DNA of 64,000 bases from Sulfitobacter sp043557345 (GTDB lineage: Bacteria; Pseudomonadota; Alphaproteobacteria; Rhodobacterales; Rhodobacteraceae). Shown piece after piece: positions 24,088-31,844 of the stretch. The translations under genes and the position numbers were made by a program. The stretch spans positions 310,001 to 374,000 of the forward strand of contig NZ_JBIFFV010000003.1 in the NCBI RefSeq assembly GCF_043557345.1. The letters are read 5' to 3'. Numbering within the stretch: the first letter of the stretch is position 1; every line of letters starts with the position of its first letter. Under the pieces are notes generated by a model. It was not told the origin of the DNA. It was given only the letters and a program-made list of their open reading frames with translations, and did not search any database.

Positions 24088-26375
24088 ACCTTCTCCATCT
24101 CGGCGGCGCGGTCCGCCAGACGCCATGCCTGATCGCGGCCGGGGCCGTAGGGCAGCGGCCAATCGGCGTGGCGGTCGCCGATGGCGGCGGCGGCGTGCAG
24201 GGTCCAATAGGGATCGGCCAGATGCGGGCGGGCGAGGCAGACCAGATCGGCGCGGCCCGCCATCAGGATCGAGTTCACGTGGTCGGCCTCATAGATATTG
24301 CCCACGGCCATGGTCTTGATGCCGCCATCGTTGCGGATGCGGTCGCTGAAGGGGGTCTGGAACATGCGGCCATAGACGGGCTTCGCATCGGTCGAGGTCT
24401 GGCCTGCCGAGACGTCGATGATGTCTGCGCCCGCCTCATGGAACATGCGCGCGATCTCGACCGCTTCTTCCGGCGTGACGCCATCCTCCTCGACCCAGTC
24501 GTTGGCCGAGATGCGCACCGCGATCGGTTTTTCCTCGGGCCAGGCGTCGCGCATGGCGCGGAAGACCTCCAGCGGGTAGCGCATGCGGTTCTCGAGGCTG
24601 CCGCCGTATTCATCCTCGCGCCGGTTCGACAGCGGCGAGATGAACGACGAGATCAGGTAGCCGTGCGCCGCGTGCAATTCGATCATGTCGAAATTGGCGC
24701 GGTCGGCCATGCGGGCGGCTTCGACGAATTCGTCGCGGATCTTGTCCATGTCTTCGCGGGTCGCCTCGCGCGGGACGGCGTTATTTTCGGACCACGGGAT
24801 CGCGGAGGCCGAGATGATCTCCCAATTGCCCTCTTTCAGCGGCGCGTCCATCTCTTCCCAGCCGAGCTGGGTCGAGCCCTTGCGGCCCGAGTGGCCGATC
24901 TGGCAGCAGATCTTCGCGTCGGTCTCGGCATGGACAAAATCCGTAAGCCGCTTCCACGCCGCCTCATGCTCGGGCGCGTAGAGGCCGGGACAGCCCGGGG
25001 TGATCCGGCCCTCGGGGGAGACGCAGGTCATCTCGGTATAGACCAGCCCGGCGCCCCCCTTGGCGCGTTCGGCGTAATGCACGAAATGCCAGTCGGTCGG
25101 GCAGCCGTCGACAGCCTTGTACTGCGCCATGGGCGAGACGACGATGCGGTTCTCGAGCTTCATGTCGCGCAGGCGGAAGGGGGCGAACATCGGGGCGCGC
25201 ACGGGGCCGTTGGTGTCGGCACCGGCCTGTTCCAAAAACCACTTCTCGGCCCCTTCGAGCCACTTTGGGTCACGCTCGCGCAGGTTCTCGTGGCTGATCC
25301 GCTGGCTGCGGGTCAGCATGGAATAGTTCAACTGCACCGGGTCCAGGTCTAGATAGCGCTCCACATCCTCGAACCATTCGACGGAGTTGCGCGCCGCCGA
25401 TTGCAGGCGCAGCACCTCAAGGCGGCGGGCCTCCTCGTATTTCTCGAAGGCGGTCGGCAGATCGGCGTCGTCGGTGACATGTTTCGCCAACGAGATCGCC
25501 GATTCCAGCGCCAGTTTCGTGCCCGAACCGATCGAGAAATGCGCCGTGGCCGAGGCATCGCCCAGCAGCACGACATTCTCGTGGCTCCATTTCTCGCAAA
25601 GCACACGGGGGAACTTGATCCAGGCCGAGCCGCGGATGTGGCTGGCGTTGGTCATCAGCTTATGCCCGTCGAGGTGGTCCTTGAAGATCTCCTCGCAGAT
25701 CGCGATGGTCTCTTCCTGCGACTTCTCGCCGAAACCGTAGGCGTCGAAGGTCTTTTGGCTGCATTCGACGATGAAGGTCGCTGTGTCCTTGTCGAACTGG
25801 TAGGCATGGACCCAGATCCAGCCCTTGTCGGTCTTCTCGAAGATGAAGGTGAAGGCGTTGTCGAACTTCTGATGCGTGCCGAGCCAGACAAAGGGGCAAC
25901 GGCGCACGTCGATATCGGGCTTGAAGGTCTCCTCGAACTCCATCCGGGTCTTGGAGTTCAGACCGTCGGCGGCGACCACCAGATCGTAGTCGGCCATGTA
26001 GTCCGAGGCGGCTTTCACCTCGGTCTCGAACTGCAGGTTCACACCCAGTTCGCGCGCCCGCTCCTGCAGGATCAGCAGCAGGCGCTTGCGCCCGATGCCG
26101 CAGAAACCATGGCCGGAACTGAGGATCGTGTTGCCCTTGTGGTGCAGCGCGATGTCGCCCCAATAGGCGAAATGGCTGCGGATCTCCTTGGCCGAGACCG
26201 GATCGTTGGCCTCGAGGTTGTCCAGCGTCTCGTCCGAGAGCACGACGCCCCAGCCGAAGGTGTCGTCGGGCCGGTTGCGCTCCAGCACGGTGACATCGGC
26301 CTCGGGCTGGCGCAGCTTGAGAGAGATCGCGAAGTAAAGCCCCGCAGGACCGCCGCCAAGACAGATTGCACGCAT
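24084..26375 (-). CDS. abmA: 2-aminobenzoyl-CoA monooxygenase/reductase (two-domain flavoenzyme)
   Basis: This 763-residue protein joins an N-terminal FAD aromatic hydroxylase (Rossmann motif GGGPAGLYFA at about residues 7-16, LLGDASATAHFSIGSG at about 290) to a C-terminal Old Yellow Enzyme domain. The latter starts near residue 400, with PMAQYKAVDG, HAAHGYLISSFISPLSNRR and DEYGGSLENR. This is the architecture of 2-aminobenzoyl-CoA monooxygenase/reductase of Azoarcus, which hydroxylates and reduces anthraniloyl-CoA to a non-aromatic amino-oxo-cyclohexene carboxyl-CoA. Salicylyl-CoA 5-hydroxylase fusions look alike; the adjacent kyn genes favour anthranilate. It is the first gene of the minus-strand run. 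Confidence 0.9.
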   Translation of the reverse strand: MRAICLGGGPAGLYFAISLKLRQPEADVTVLERNRPDDTFGWGVVLSDETLDNLEANDPVSAKEIRSHFAYWGDIALHHKGNTILSSGHGFCGIGRKRLLLILQERARELGVNLQFETEVKAASDYMADYDLVVAADGLNSKTRMEFEETFKPDIDVRRCPFVWLGTHQKFDNAFTFIFEKTDKGWIWVHAYQFDKDTATFIVECSQKTFDAYGFGEKSQEETIAICEEIFKDHLDGHKLMTNASHIRGSAWIKFPRVLCEKWSHENVVLLGDASATAHFSIGSGTKLALESAISLAKHVTDDADLPTAFEKYEEARRLEVLRLQSAARNSVEWFEDVERYLDLDPVQLNYSMLTRSQRISHENLRERDPKWLEGAEKWFLEQAGADTNGPVRAPMFAPFRLRDMKLENRIVVSPMAQYKAVDGCPTDWHFVHYAERAKGGAGLVYTEMTCVSPEGRITPGCPGLYAPEHEAAWKRLTDFVHAETDAKICCQIGHSGRKGSTQLGWEEMDAPLKEGNWEIISASAIPWSENNAVPREATREDMDKIRDEFVEAARMADRANFDMIELHAAHGYLISSFISPLSNRREDEYGGSLENRMRYPLEVFRAMRDAWPEEKPIAVRISANDWVEEDGVTPEEAVEIARMFHEAGADIIDVSAGQTSTDAKPVYGRMFQTPFSDRIRNDGGIKTMAVGNIYEADHVNSILMAGRADLVCLARPHLADPYWTLHAAAAIGDRHADWPLPYGPGRDQAWRLADRAAEMEKV

Positions 26376-26429
26376 CGAATATCCCCTCCGGTTCTCGTTT
26401 GAGGAAGCCTAGGGCGAGTCGCTTTTTCG

Positions 26430-26456
26430 TTCAAGAATAAATATTTTAGGCTTGAA
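26430..26456 (-). promoter_or_regulatory. AT-rich operator/promoter region of the anthranilate operon
   Basis: TTCAAG (26430-26435) and CTTGAA (26451-26456) form an inverted repeat around an A/T core containing AATAAATATTTT. It lies 55-81 bases upstream of abmA, in the 180-base gap shared with a plus-strand gene. An AT-rich inverted repeat here is a natural site for the operon's MarR protein, but no consensus supports that directly. Confidence 0.4.
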
Positions 26457-26555
26457 GCAAATTGGCGGCGCGTCTTTGTTGTGCGTGGCGGACACGTTGA
26501 ACCCGCAGGCCATAGGGCCTATGCCGTTGGGACATTCCACGACGAGGGCAGCGCG

Positions 26556-27434
26556 ATGACGGGTTTGAGCAATGCAGATTGGCTGGCGGTTGAGGTTCAC
26601 GAGGCGCGTTTGCAGGTCTGGGCCATGCAGGGCGGATCGGTGCTTGAGTGCGCCATGAGCGATAGCGGGACTGCCGAACCCGGCGGCCTTGCGACCTTCG
26701 ACGCCGCGCTGGCGAAGCTCACCGCGCCGTGGCAACTGCCCCGCCTGCCGGTTATCGTCGCTGGCATGCCCATCGGCTGGACCGATCCCGCGCCGCGCAT
26801 GGTGCCCTGTACCGCCACGGCAGAGCGCACGATGGCTGTCACCACCGAGAACTTCGACCTTCAGGTTATCCCGCCCCTGCGCCAGCAAAACCCCAGCGGC
26901 CTTCTACAAGGGGCCGAGACGCGGATTGCGGGGTTTCTAAGCCTCAACAAAGACTGGGACGGGGTGATTTGCCTGCCGGGGGCCACGTCGGTCTGGGCGC
27001 AGATCAGCGCGGGCGAGGTGGTGAGCTTTCAAACCTTCCTGACCGGGGAGTTGCTGGGCCTTTTGGGCGATGGCACCCCTGCCGAGGGCACGGCGCTGGA
27101 CGACACGGCCTTTGACGATGCGCTTAGCGATGGGCTGTCGCGGCCTGAGCGTATGGCGGGGCGGCTTGCCTCCATCCGGGCCGATCTGGCCTTACAGGAC
27201 ATCCCGCCGCCTACCGCAGAGGCGCGGCTGGCGGGCACTTTGATCGGCGCGGAACTGGCGGCGGCGCGGGCCTATTGGCTGGGGCAAACATTGGCGGTGA
27301 TTGGCACGGGCGGGGCTGTGCCGCTTTATTTGCGGGCTCTGTCGCAACAGGGCGCACCGGCGACCGAGGCCGATGGCAGCCGCATGGCGCTGGCGGGAAT
27401 TTGCGCGGTGCGGCGGGCAACGCAAGGGGGCTAA
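26556..27434 (+). CDS. DgoK-like (2-keto-3-deoxygalactonokinase family) protein, degenerate ATP motif
   Basis: A 292-residue protein resembling the DgoK sugar-kinase family in its central part: QGAETRIAGFLS, VICLPGATSVWAQI and FQTFLTGELLGLL align with the family pattern. In DgoK the N-terminus has a DWGTT phosphate-binding motif. Here the corresponding stretch reads LAVEVHEARLQVWAM, so the key aspartate and glycine are absent. It has no galactonate or aldolase neighbour. ATG 26556 follows GAGGG. It may be a regulatory or otherwise repurposed family member; kinase activity is doubtful. Confidence 0.7.
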   Translation: MTGLSNADWLAVEVHEARLQVWAMQGGSVLECAMSDSGTAEPGGLATFDAALAKLTAPWQLPRLPVIVAGMPIGWTDPAPRMVPCTATAERTMAVTTENFDLQVIPPLRQQNPSGLLQGAETRIAGFLSLNKDWDGVICLPGATSVWAQISAGEVVSFQTFLTGELLGLLGDGTPAEGTALDDTAFDDALSDGLSRPERMAGRLASIRADLALQDIPPPTAEARLAGTLIGAELAAARAYWLGQTLAVIGTGGAVPLYLRALSQQGAPATEADGSRMALAGICAVRRATQGG

Positions 27435-27460
27435 CCCCCTGCCCGCCCGTGACAATTCCG

Positions 27461-27931
27461 TCAGTCGGTCTTTTGCCCGTCGGTCTTTTTCTGCATATCC
27501 AGATTGACGAGGTCTTCGAGCATATCCAGCAGGTCTTCCATCCGCTGCTTGCCAAAGCGGGCCTCGAAATCCGAAAACAGTGCCGCGGCATCGCCGGCGT
27601 GGTCTTGCAAGATCTGTTGCCCTTGTTCGGTAATTGTCACGATGGATTTGCGCCCGTCATCGGGATCGCTGGCGCGATTGAGCAGCCCCTCTTCCTCCAT
27701 TGCACGCAACATGCGGGTCAGGCTCGGCAGGAGCAAACAGGCCTGCTGCGCCAGCGCCGTTTGCTCCATCGGGCCGGATTCCTCGACCACGCGCAGCACG
27801 CGGAACTTCTGTTCCGAGATGCCGCTTTCGTTCAAGATTTCGCGGATCGGTCCCATCACCCTTTCGCGCGCGCGCAAAAGCGCAATCGGAAGGGAGCGGG
27901 CCGTGCGGCGCAGAGGGGGCATTGTGGCCAT
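27461..27931 (-). CDS. hpaR: HpaR/HpcR-type MarR regulator
   Basis: A 156-residue MarR protein of the homoprotocatechuate-operon subfamily. The N-terminal RTARSLPIALLRARERVMGPIR, LRVVEESGPMEQTALAQQA and LLLPSLTRMLRAMEEEGLLNR are characteristic. HpaR represses 4-hydroxyphenylacetate/homoprotocatechuate degradation genes. Those genes are not in this window; instead it faces an aromatic amino-acid decarboxylase gene across 187 bases, which could be a target linking tyrosine or phenylalanine decarboxylation to the pathway. Confidence 0.85.
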   Translation of the reverse strand: MATMPPLRRTARSLPIALLRARERVMGPIREILNESGISEQKFRVLRVVEESGPMEQTALAQQACLLLPSLTRMLRAMEEEGLLNRASDPDDGRKSIVTITEQGQQILQDHAGDAAALFSDFEARFGKQRMEDLLDMLEDLVNLDMQKKTDGQKTD

Positions 27932-27953
27932 TCTTGACGGATTCCTGATCGCT

Positions 27954-27964
27954 ACTTACCAAGT
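27954..27964. promoter_or_regulatory. possible HpaR operator
   Basis: ACTT-ACC-AAGT is a short inverted repeat 23 bases upstream of the hpaR start codon, in the region shared with the divergent decarboxylase. Autoregulation by MarR proteins from such positions is common. The repeat is only 4+4 bases and could be chance. Confidence 0.3.
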
Positions 27965-28118
27965 CAAAGACCGCCCGGAAAGGGCGTGACGACCACCATA
28001 GCCGCTGCGACGACATTCTTGAAGAGGCCAGGCTCAGCGGAACAACAGTGAGACAATACAACAACATGGGGCAGGAAATGCGTATGACAACCAGAATCCC
28101 ACACCACGGGAGCCGCGC

Positions 28119-29519
28119 ATGAATTGGGAGGATTTCCGAGCTTGGGGCCGCCGCGCCGCCGATTGGGCCGCCGATTACCACGCAGGTCTGCGCGATCGTC
28201 CGGTGCGCGCACAGGTGGCCCCCGGCGCGGTGCTTTCCGCCCTGCCGGACGCCCCGCCCGAAGGGGCCGAGGCGATGCAGGCGATCTTCGACGATTTCGA
28301 ACAGACCCTCATGCCGGGCATAACCCATTGGCAGCACCCCCGCTTCTTTGCCTATTTTCCCGCCAATGCCGCGCCGGTCTCGGTGCTGGCGGAATATTTC
28401 GTCTCGGCCATCGCGGCGCAATGCATGCTGTGGCAGACCTCTCCGGCAGCGACGGAGTTGGAGACCCGCGTCTGCGATTGGATGCGTCAGGCGATCGGTC
28501 TGCCGGATGGCTTCACCGGGGTGATCCAAGACAGCGCCAGTTCCGCTACGCTTTGCGCCGTGCTGACCATGCGCGAACGCGCGCTTGATTGGCAGGGCAA
28601 CAAGGCGGGTCTGTCGGGCCAGCCGCGCCTGCGGGTCTATTGCTCAGCAGAGGTGCATACCTCGGTCGACCGGGCCATCTGGGTCGCAGGGCTGGGCGAA
28701 GAGAACCTTGTTCGCATTCCGACCCAGGGCACGACCCGCGCGATGGATGCAAAAGCGCTCCGCGCCGCCATCGAAGCCGACCGCGCGGCGGGGCATTTGC
28801 CTGCGGGCATCATCGCCTGCACCGGGGGCACCAGCGCGGGGGCCAGCGATGATATCGCCGCCGTGATGGATGTGGCCGAGGCCGAAGCGCTCTACACCCA
28901 TGTCGACGCCGCCTGGGCCGGGTCGGCGATGATCTGTCCTGAATTCCGCAGCCTTTGGGCCGGGGTCGAACGGGCCGACTCGGTGGTGATGAATCCGCAT
29001 AAATGGCTTGGGGCGCAGTTTGACTGCACCACGCATTTCCTGCGCAATCCCGGCGATCTGGTCCGCACCTTGGCGATCCAGCCGGAGTACCTGAAAACCC
29101 ATGGCGCGGATGGTGTGGTGAACTATTCCGAATGGTCCGTGCCGCTGGGCCGCCGGTTTCGCGCGCTGAAACTGTGGTTCCTGATCCGTGCCCACGGGCT
29201 GGAGGGGCTGCGCGAGATGATCCGCAATCACGTCTCATGGGCGCAGGACTTGGCCGCGCGGCTGGAGGCGACGGAGGGGTTCGAGATCGTGACCCCGCCG
29301 ATGCTCTCGCTCTTTACCTTCCGCCATCTCGGCGGCGACGACCTTGATGCCCATAACCAAGACCTGCTGAACCGGATCAATGACGACGGGCGCATTTACC
29401 TGACCCAGACCCGGATCGACGGGGCGCTGGTGATCCGCTTTCAAGCAGGTGCCTTCACCGCCACGGCCGAAGATGTGGCAATGGCCCATGACGTGATCAC
29501 CGAATTGGCCGAGGCTTAG
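28119..29519 (+). CDS. PLP-dependent aromatic-L-amino-acid decarboxylase family protein
   Basis: A 466-residue group II PLP decarboxylase. Key segments are FAYFPANAAPVSVLAE, LWQTSPAATELE, the aspartate region THVDAAWAGSAMICPE, and the PLP lysine in NPHKWLGAQFDC (K295). The family decarboxylates tyrosine, tryptophan, DOPA or phenylalanine; some members instead make arylacetaldehydes. The divergent HpaR regulator suggests a link to phenylacetate or homoprotocatechuate metabolism. Its stop codon shares bases with the stop of the convergent next gene. Exact substrate unknown. Confidence 0.85.
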   Translation: MNWEDFRAWGRRAADWAADYHAGLRDRPVRAQVAPGAVLSALPDAPPEGAEAMQAIFDDFEQTLMPGITHWQHPRFFAYFPANAAPVSVLAEYFVSAIAAQCMLWQTSPAATELETRVCDWMRQAIGLPDGFTGVIQDSASSATLCAVLTMRERALDWQGNKAGLSGQPRLRVYCSAEVHTSVDRAIWVAGLGEENLVRIPTQGTTRAMDAKALRAAIEADRAAGHLPAGIIACTGGTSAGASDDIAAVMDVAEAEALYTHVDAAWAGSAMICPEFRSLWAGVERADSVVMNPHKWLGAQFDCTTHFLRNPGDLVRTLAIQPEYLKTHGADGVVNYSEWSVPLGRRFRALKLWFLIRAHGLEGLREMIRNHVSWAQDLAARLEATEGFEIVTPPMLSLFTFRHLGGDDLDAHNQDLLNRINDDGRIYLTQTRIDGALVIRFQAGAFTATAEDVAMAHDVITELAEA

Positions 29520-30391
29520 GGCGCAATCAGGGAGACCCCCGGCATGGCGCGGATGGCCTCGACATCCGCGTCATAGATCGCCGTCATCCGCTCGACCAAC
29601 TCCTCGGTCCAGCCAGGCATGTCGAGCTCTTCTTCGATCTCTTCCTCCAGCGCGTATTTGTCGAGGAACGCGGTGATCACGCGGCGCTTCTGCGCCTCGG
29701 ACATATCGGGGTGGGTGTCGAGATAGCCGCGAAAACGCTTCATCCCCTCTTCCGACATGATCGTCTGCAAAAGATCGAAACCGCCCTTGATCTTGGTCTC
29801 GGGCACCAATCCGGCCATTTCGCGGATGATCTGAGCCCAGATCAGCGGCGCATCCTCGTTGCACCAAAGGGTGATGGGAACCCCCGGCGCCGCCTCGCGC
29901 AGCTGGCCGATCGTCTCGGACCAGCGCAGGTCTTCCGGCCCCCGCTCCCCCCAGAACGCCGCCGAGGTTTTATCCGCCGCTTTCTCGTAAAGCACCGGCA
30001 CGAGGGAGGCGGGATTTCGGATCGCCATGAAGATGCGAATCTCATCCTCGGGGAAAAGCTGCGCCATGCGCAACATGCGCACGGCGGCGGCGGGATAGAG
30101 CAGGCCTTCTTGCAGGGCCGTGGCGGGAGAGCGGAAGAAATTCGCATCCGACAGGATCACCCGGCTGGCCGCGCCCTCATCCAAAATGGCATCGAGCAGA
30201 ACGTCCCGCGCCACCTCCGACGGCTCCGCCTTATGCATCGCGTTGAGCGTGTCGCGAAACAGGTTGCGATAGGTGCTGGGGCCGGGCACTTTGACGCCCA
30301 CTTTGGCGAAATCGTCCTGATTGCGCAGCAGGCATTTCAGCAGCCGCTCGTCTTCCGTGAAATGGACACCTGTGTGCAAAACGAGCTGCAT
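29516..30391 (-). CDS. hypothetical protein, possibly of sulfotransferase-like fold
   Basis: I do not firmly recognise this 291-residue protein. It begins MQLVLHTGVHFTEDERL, recalling the start of bacterial sulfotransferase-like proteins (a beta strand then a P-loop-like turn), but the glycine/lysine P-loop is not intact. IFMAIRNPASLVPVLYE resembles their second conserved region (RNP). The C-terminal third is acidic and helical (EEEIEEELDMPGW). It has no signal peptide or membrane segment. It is convergent with the decarboxylase and followed in the same direction by nothing, so context gives no clear clue. Confidence 0.7.
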   Translation of the reverse strand: MQLVLHTGVHFTEDERLLKCLLRNQDDFAKVGVKVPGPSTYRNLFRDTLNAMHKAEPSEVARDVLLDAILDEGAASRVILSDANFFRSPATALQEGLLYPAAAVRMLRMAQLFPEDEIRIFMAIRNPASLVPVLYEKAADKTSAAFWGERGPEDLRWSETIGQLREAAPGVPITLWCNEDAPLIWAQIIREMAGLVPETKIKGGFDLLQTIMSEEGMKRFRGYLDTHPDMSEAQKRRVITAFLDKYALEEEIEEELDMPGWTEELVERMTAIYDADVEAIRAMPGVSLIAP

Positions 30392-30479
30392 GATACTCTG
30401 CTTACCCCTGAAGATCTTGGCGTTGAATAGCCCGTCCCGCCGCGCGTGTAAAATCCGAAAGAATCTCGCATTTCCCCTC

Positions 30480-30507
30480 TTGCACCCCCCGGCTCCTTTC
30501 TCTAAAT
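30480..30507 (+). promoter_or_regulatory. probable sigma-70 promoter of tRNA-Thr
   Basis: TTGCAC (30480-30485) and CTAAAT (30502-30507) are separated by 16 bases and end 11 bases before the tRNA gene. The -35 differs from consensus by one base and the -10 by two. This is a sensible distance for a tRNA transcript. Confidence 0.45.
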
Positions 30508-30518
30508 GAGCCCTCAGT

Positions 30519-30594
30519 GCCCCTATAGCTCAGCTGGTAGAGCAACTGATTTGTAATCAGTAGGTCCGCGGTTCGAGTCCGTGTGGGGGCACCA
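30519..30594 (+). tRNA. tRNA-Thr, anticodon TGT
   Basis: A full cloverleaf: acceptor GCCCCTA pairs with TGGGGGC, the D-arm contains AGCTCAGCTGGTAGAGC, the anticodon stem ACTGA/TCAGT encloses loop TTTGTAA with anticodon TGT (30552-30554), and the T-loop is GTTCGAGTC. The discriminator is A and CCA is encoded at 30592-30594. It decodes ACA threonine codons. No integrated element is visible at its 3' end. Confidence 0.97.
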
Positions 30595-30724
30595 CTTCTC
30601 TCTCTAAATAAGATACATCGGTCCGCGGCCCCAAGGGGCTGGTTTGTAGCGGGCGATGGACTCGGCCAAGCCGCCCGATGGCCCCGCGCCCCCGCCGCAT
30701 GGGGCAGACGCGGGGCCGTGGCCC

Positions 30725-31609
30725 CTAGCCCATCCGCTTGGAGCTGTAGCTGCCGGGCGATGCGGGAAAGACCACGGTTTTATTGCCATTCAGAAAGACC
30801 CGGTGGTGGGCATGGGCGTGAATCGCCCGCGCCAAGACGCTCGCCTCCACATCGCGACCGAGCGAGACATAATCCGAGGCGCTTTGCGCATGGGTAATGC
30901 GCACGGTGTCCTGTTCGATGATCGGCCCCTCGTCCAGATCGGCGGTGACGTAATGCGACGTGGCACCGATCAATTTCACGCCCCGTTCATAGGCCTGCTT
31001 GTAAGGGTTCGCCCCCTTGAAAGACGGCAGGAAGGAATGGTGAATGTTGATGATCCGCCCCGACATCTTTTGGCACATGGCGTCCGACAGAATCTGCATG
31101 TAGCGCGCCAGCACGATCAGCTCCGCGCCGGTGTCCTCAACCACCTCCATGATCCGCGCTTCGGCCTGCGGTTTGTTCTCTTTCGTCACCTTGATGCAGT
31201 GAAATGGAATGTCGTGGTTCGCCACGACCTTTTGATAATCCATATGGTTCGAGATCACGGCGACGATCTCAATCGGGAGCGCGCCGATCCGCACCCGGTA
31301 GAGCAGATCGTTCAGGCAATGGCCAAAGCGCGAGACCATGACCACGACCTTCATCGTGGTGTCTTGGTCGTGGAATTCGTAAGTCATGCCGAAGGGGTCC
31401 GCGACCGCTGTGAACCCCTCGCGCAGGGTATCAAGCGTGGCACCGGTTTCGGCCTCGGCGCTGATGCGCATGAAGAACTGGCCGTTTTCGGTGTCGTCGA
31501 ACTGCGCGCTGTCGGTGATGTTGCAGCCGGTTTCGGCGATGTAATTGGCGATGGCGGCGACAATCCCGCGTTGCGAGGGGCAGGTCACGGTCAGGCAGAA
31601 CTTGGTCAT
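30725..31609 (-). CDS. purU: formyltetrahydrofolate deformylase
   Basis: PurU hydrolyses 10-formyl-THF to THF and formate, balancing one-carbon units. The 294-residue protein has an N-terminal ACT domain (CLTVTCPSQRGIVAAIANYI, residues about 4-80). The following formyltransferase-type catalytic domain has the segments ISNHMDYQ, NIHHSFLPSFKGANPY and ATSHYVTADLDEGPII. The start MTKFCLTVT was chosen because the longer frame adds non-homologous sequence. A GC palindrome (30712-30725) overlaps the stop codon but lacks a U-tract. Confidence 0.95.
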   Translation of the reverse strand: MTKFCLTVTCPSQRGIVAAIANYIAETGCNITDSAQFDDTENGQFFMRISAEAETGATLDTLREGFTAVADPFGMTYEFHDQDTTMKVVVMVSRFGHCLNDLLYRVRIGALPIEIVAVISNHMDYQKVVANHDIPFHCIKVTKENKPQAEARIMEVVEDTGAELIVLARYMQILSDAMCQKMSGRIINIHHSFLPSFKGANPYKQAYERGVKLIGATSHYVTADLDEGPIIEQDTVRITHAQSASDYVSLGRDVEASVLARAIHAHAHHRVFLNGNKTVVFPASPGSYSSKRMG

Positions 31610-31788
31610 CGGGCGGTCCTTGAGGGCTTTTGTCGGGGGCGGAAGGATCTGTTTAACTTGCCTCACCGTTTGCAAGCTCCGCGGCGGAAGGCAAGCGATA
31701 GCGCGCGTATGACAGCACGCGCCCAAGCCAGATCGACACCCCTGCCCAAGTGACGATTTCCTATGCGCATCAATGTTGATGATCCGCC

Positions 31789-31825
31789 AAAAACCGAGCG
31801 GCGGCGCATCGAAATGCACCGCCGC
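31789..31825 (-). terminator. strong intrinsic terminator after the giant repeat protein
   Basis: On the minus strand a 12-bp stem (GCGGCGGTGCAT with ATGCGCCGCCGC, one G-T pair) closes a TTCG tetraloop and is followed by CGGTTTTT. It begins 20 bases after the stop codon of the 31845-37064 gene. The stable UUCG loop and U-run make it a textbook terminator. Confidence 0.9.
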
Positions 31826-31844
31826 CACGGCAAGAACGATCGAC

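Noticed and set aside
30519..30594. tRNA-Thr as an integration site
   Set aside because: No integrase, no direct repeat of the tRNA 3' end, and ordinary housekeeping genes on both sides.
30628..30639. GCCCC-AA-GGGGC palindrome after tRNA-Thr
   Set aside because: A two-base loop cannot form a normal hairpin and only three T follow, so it was not called a terminator.
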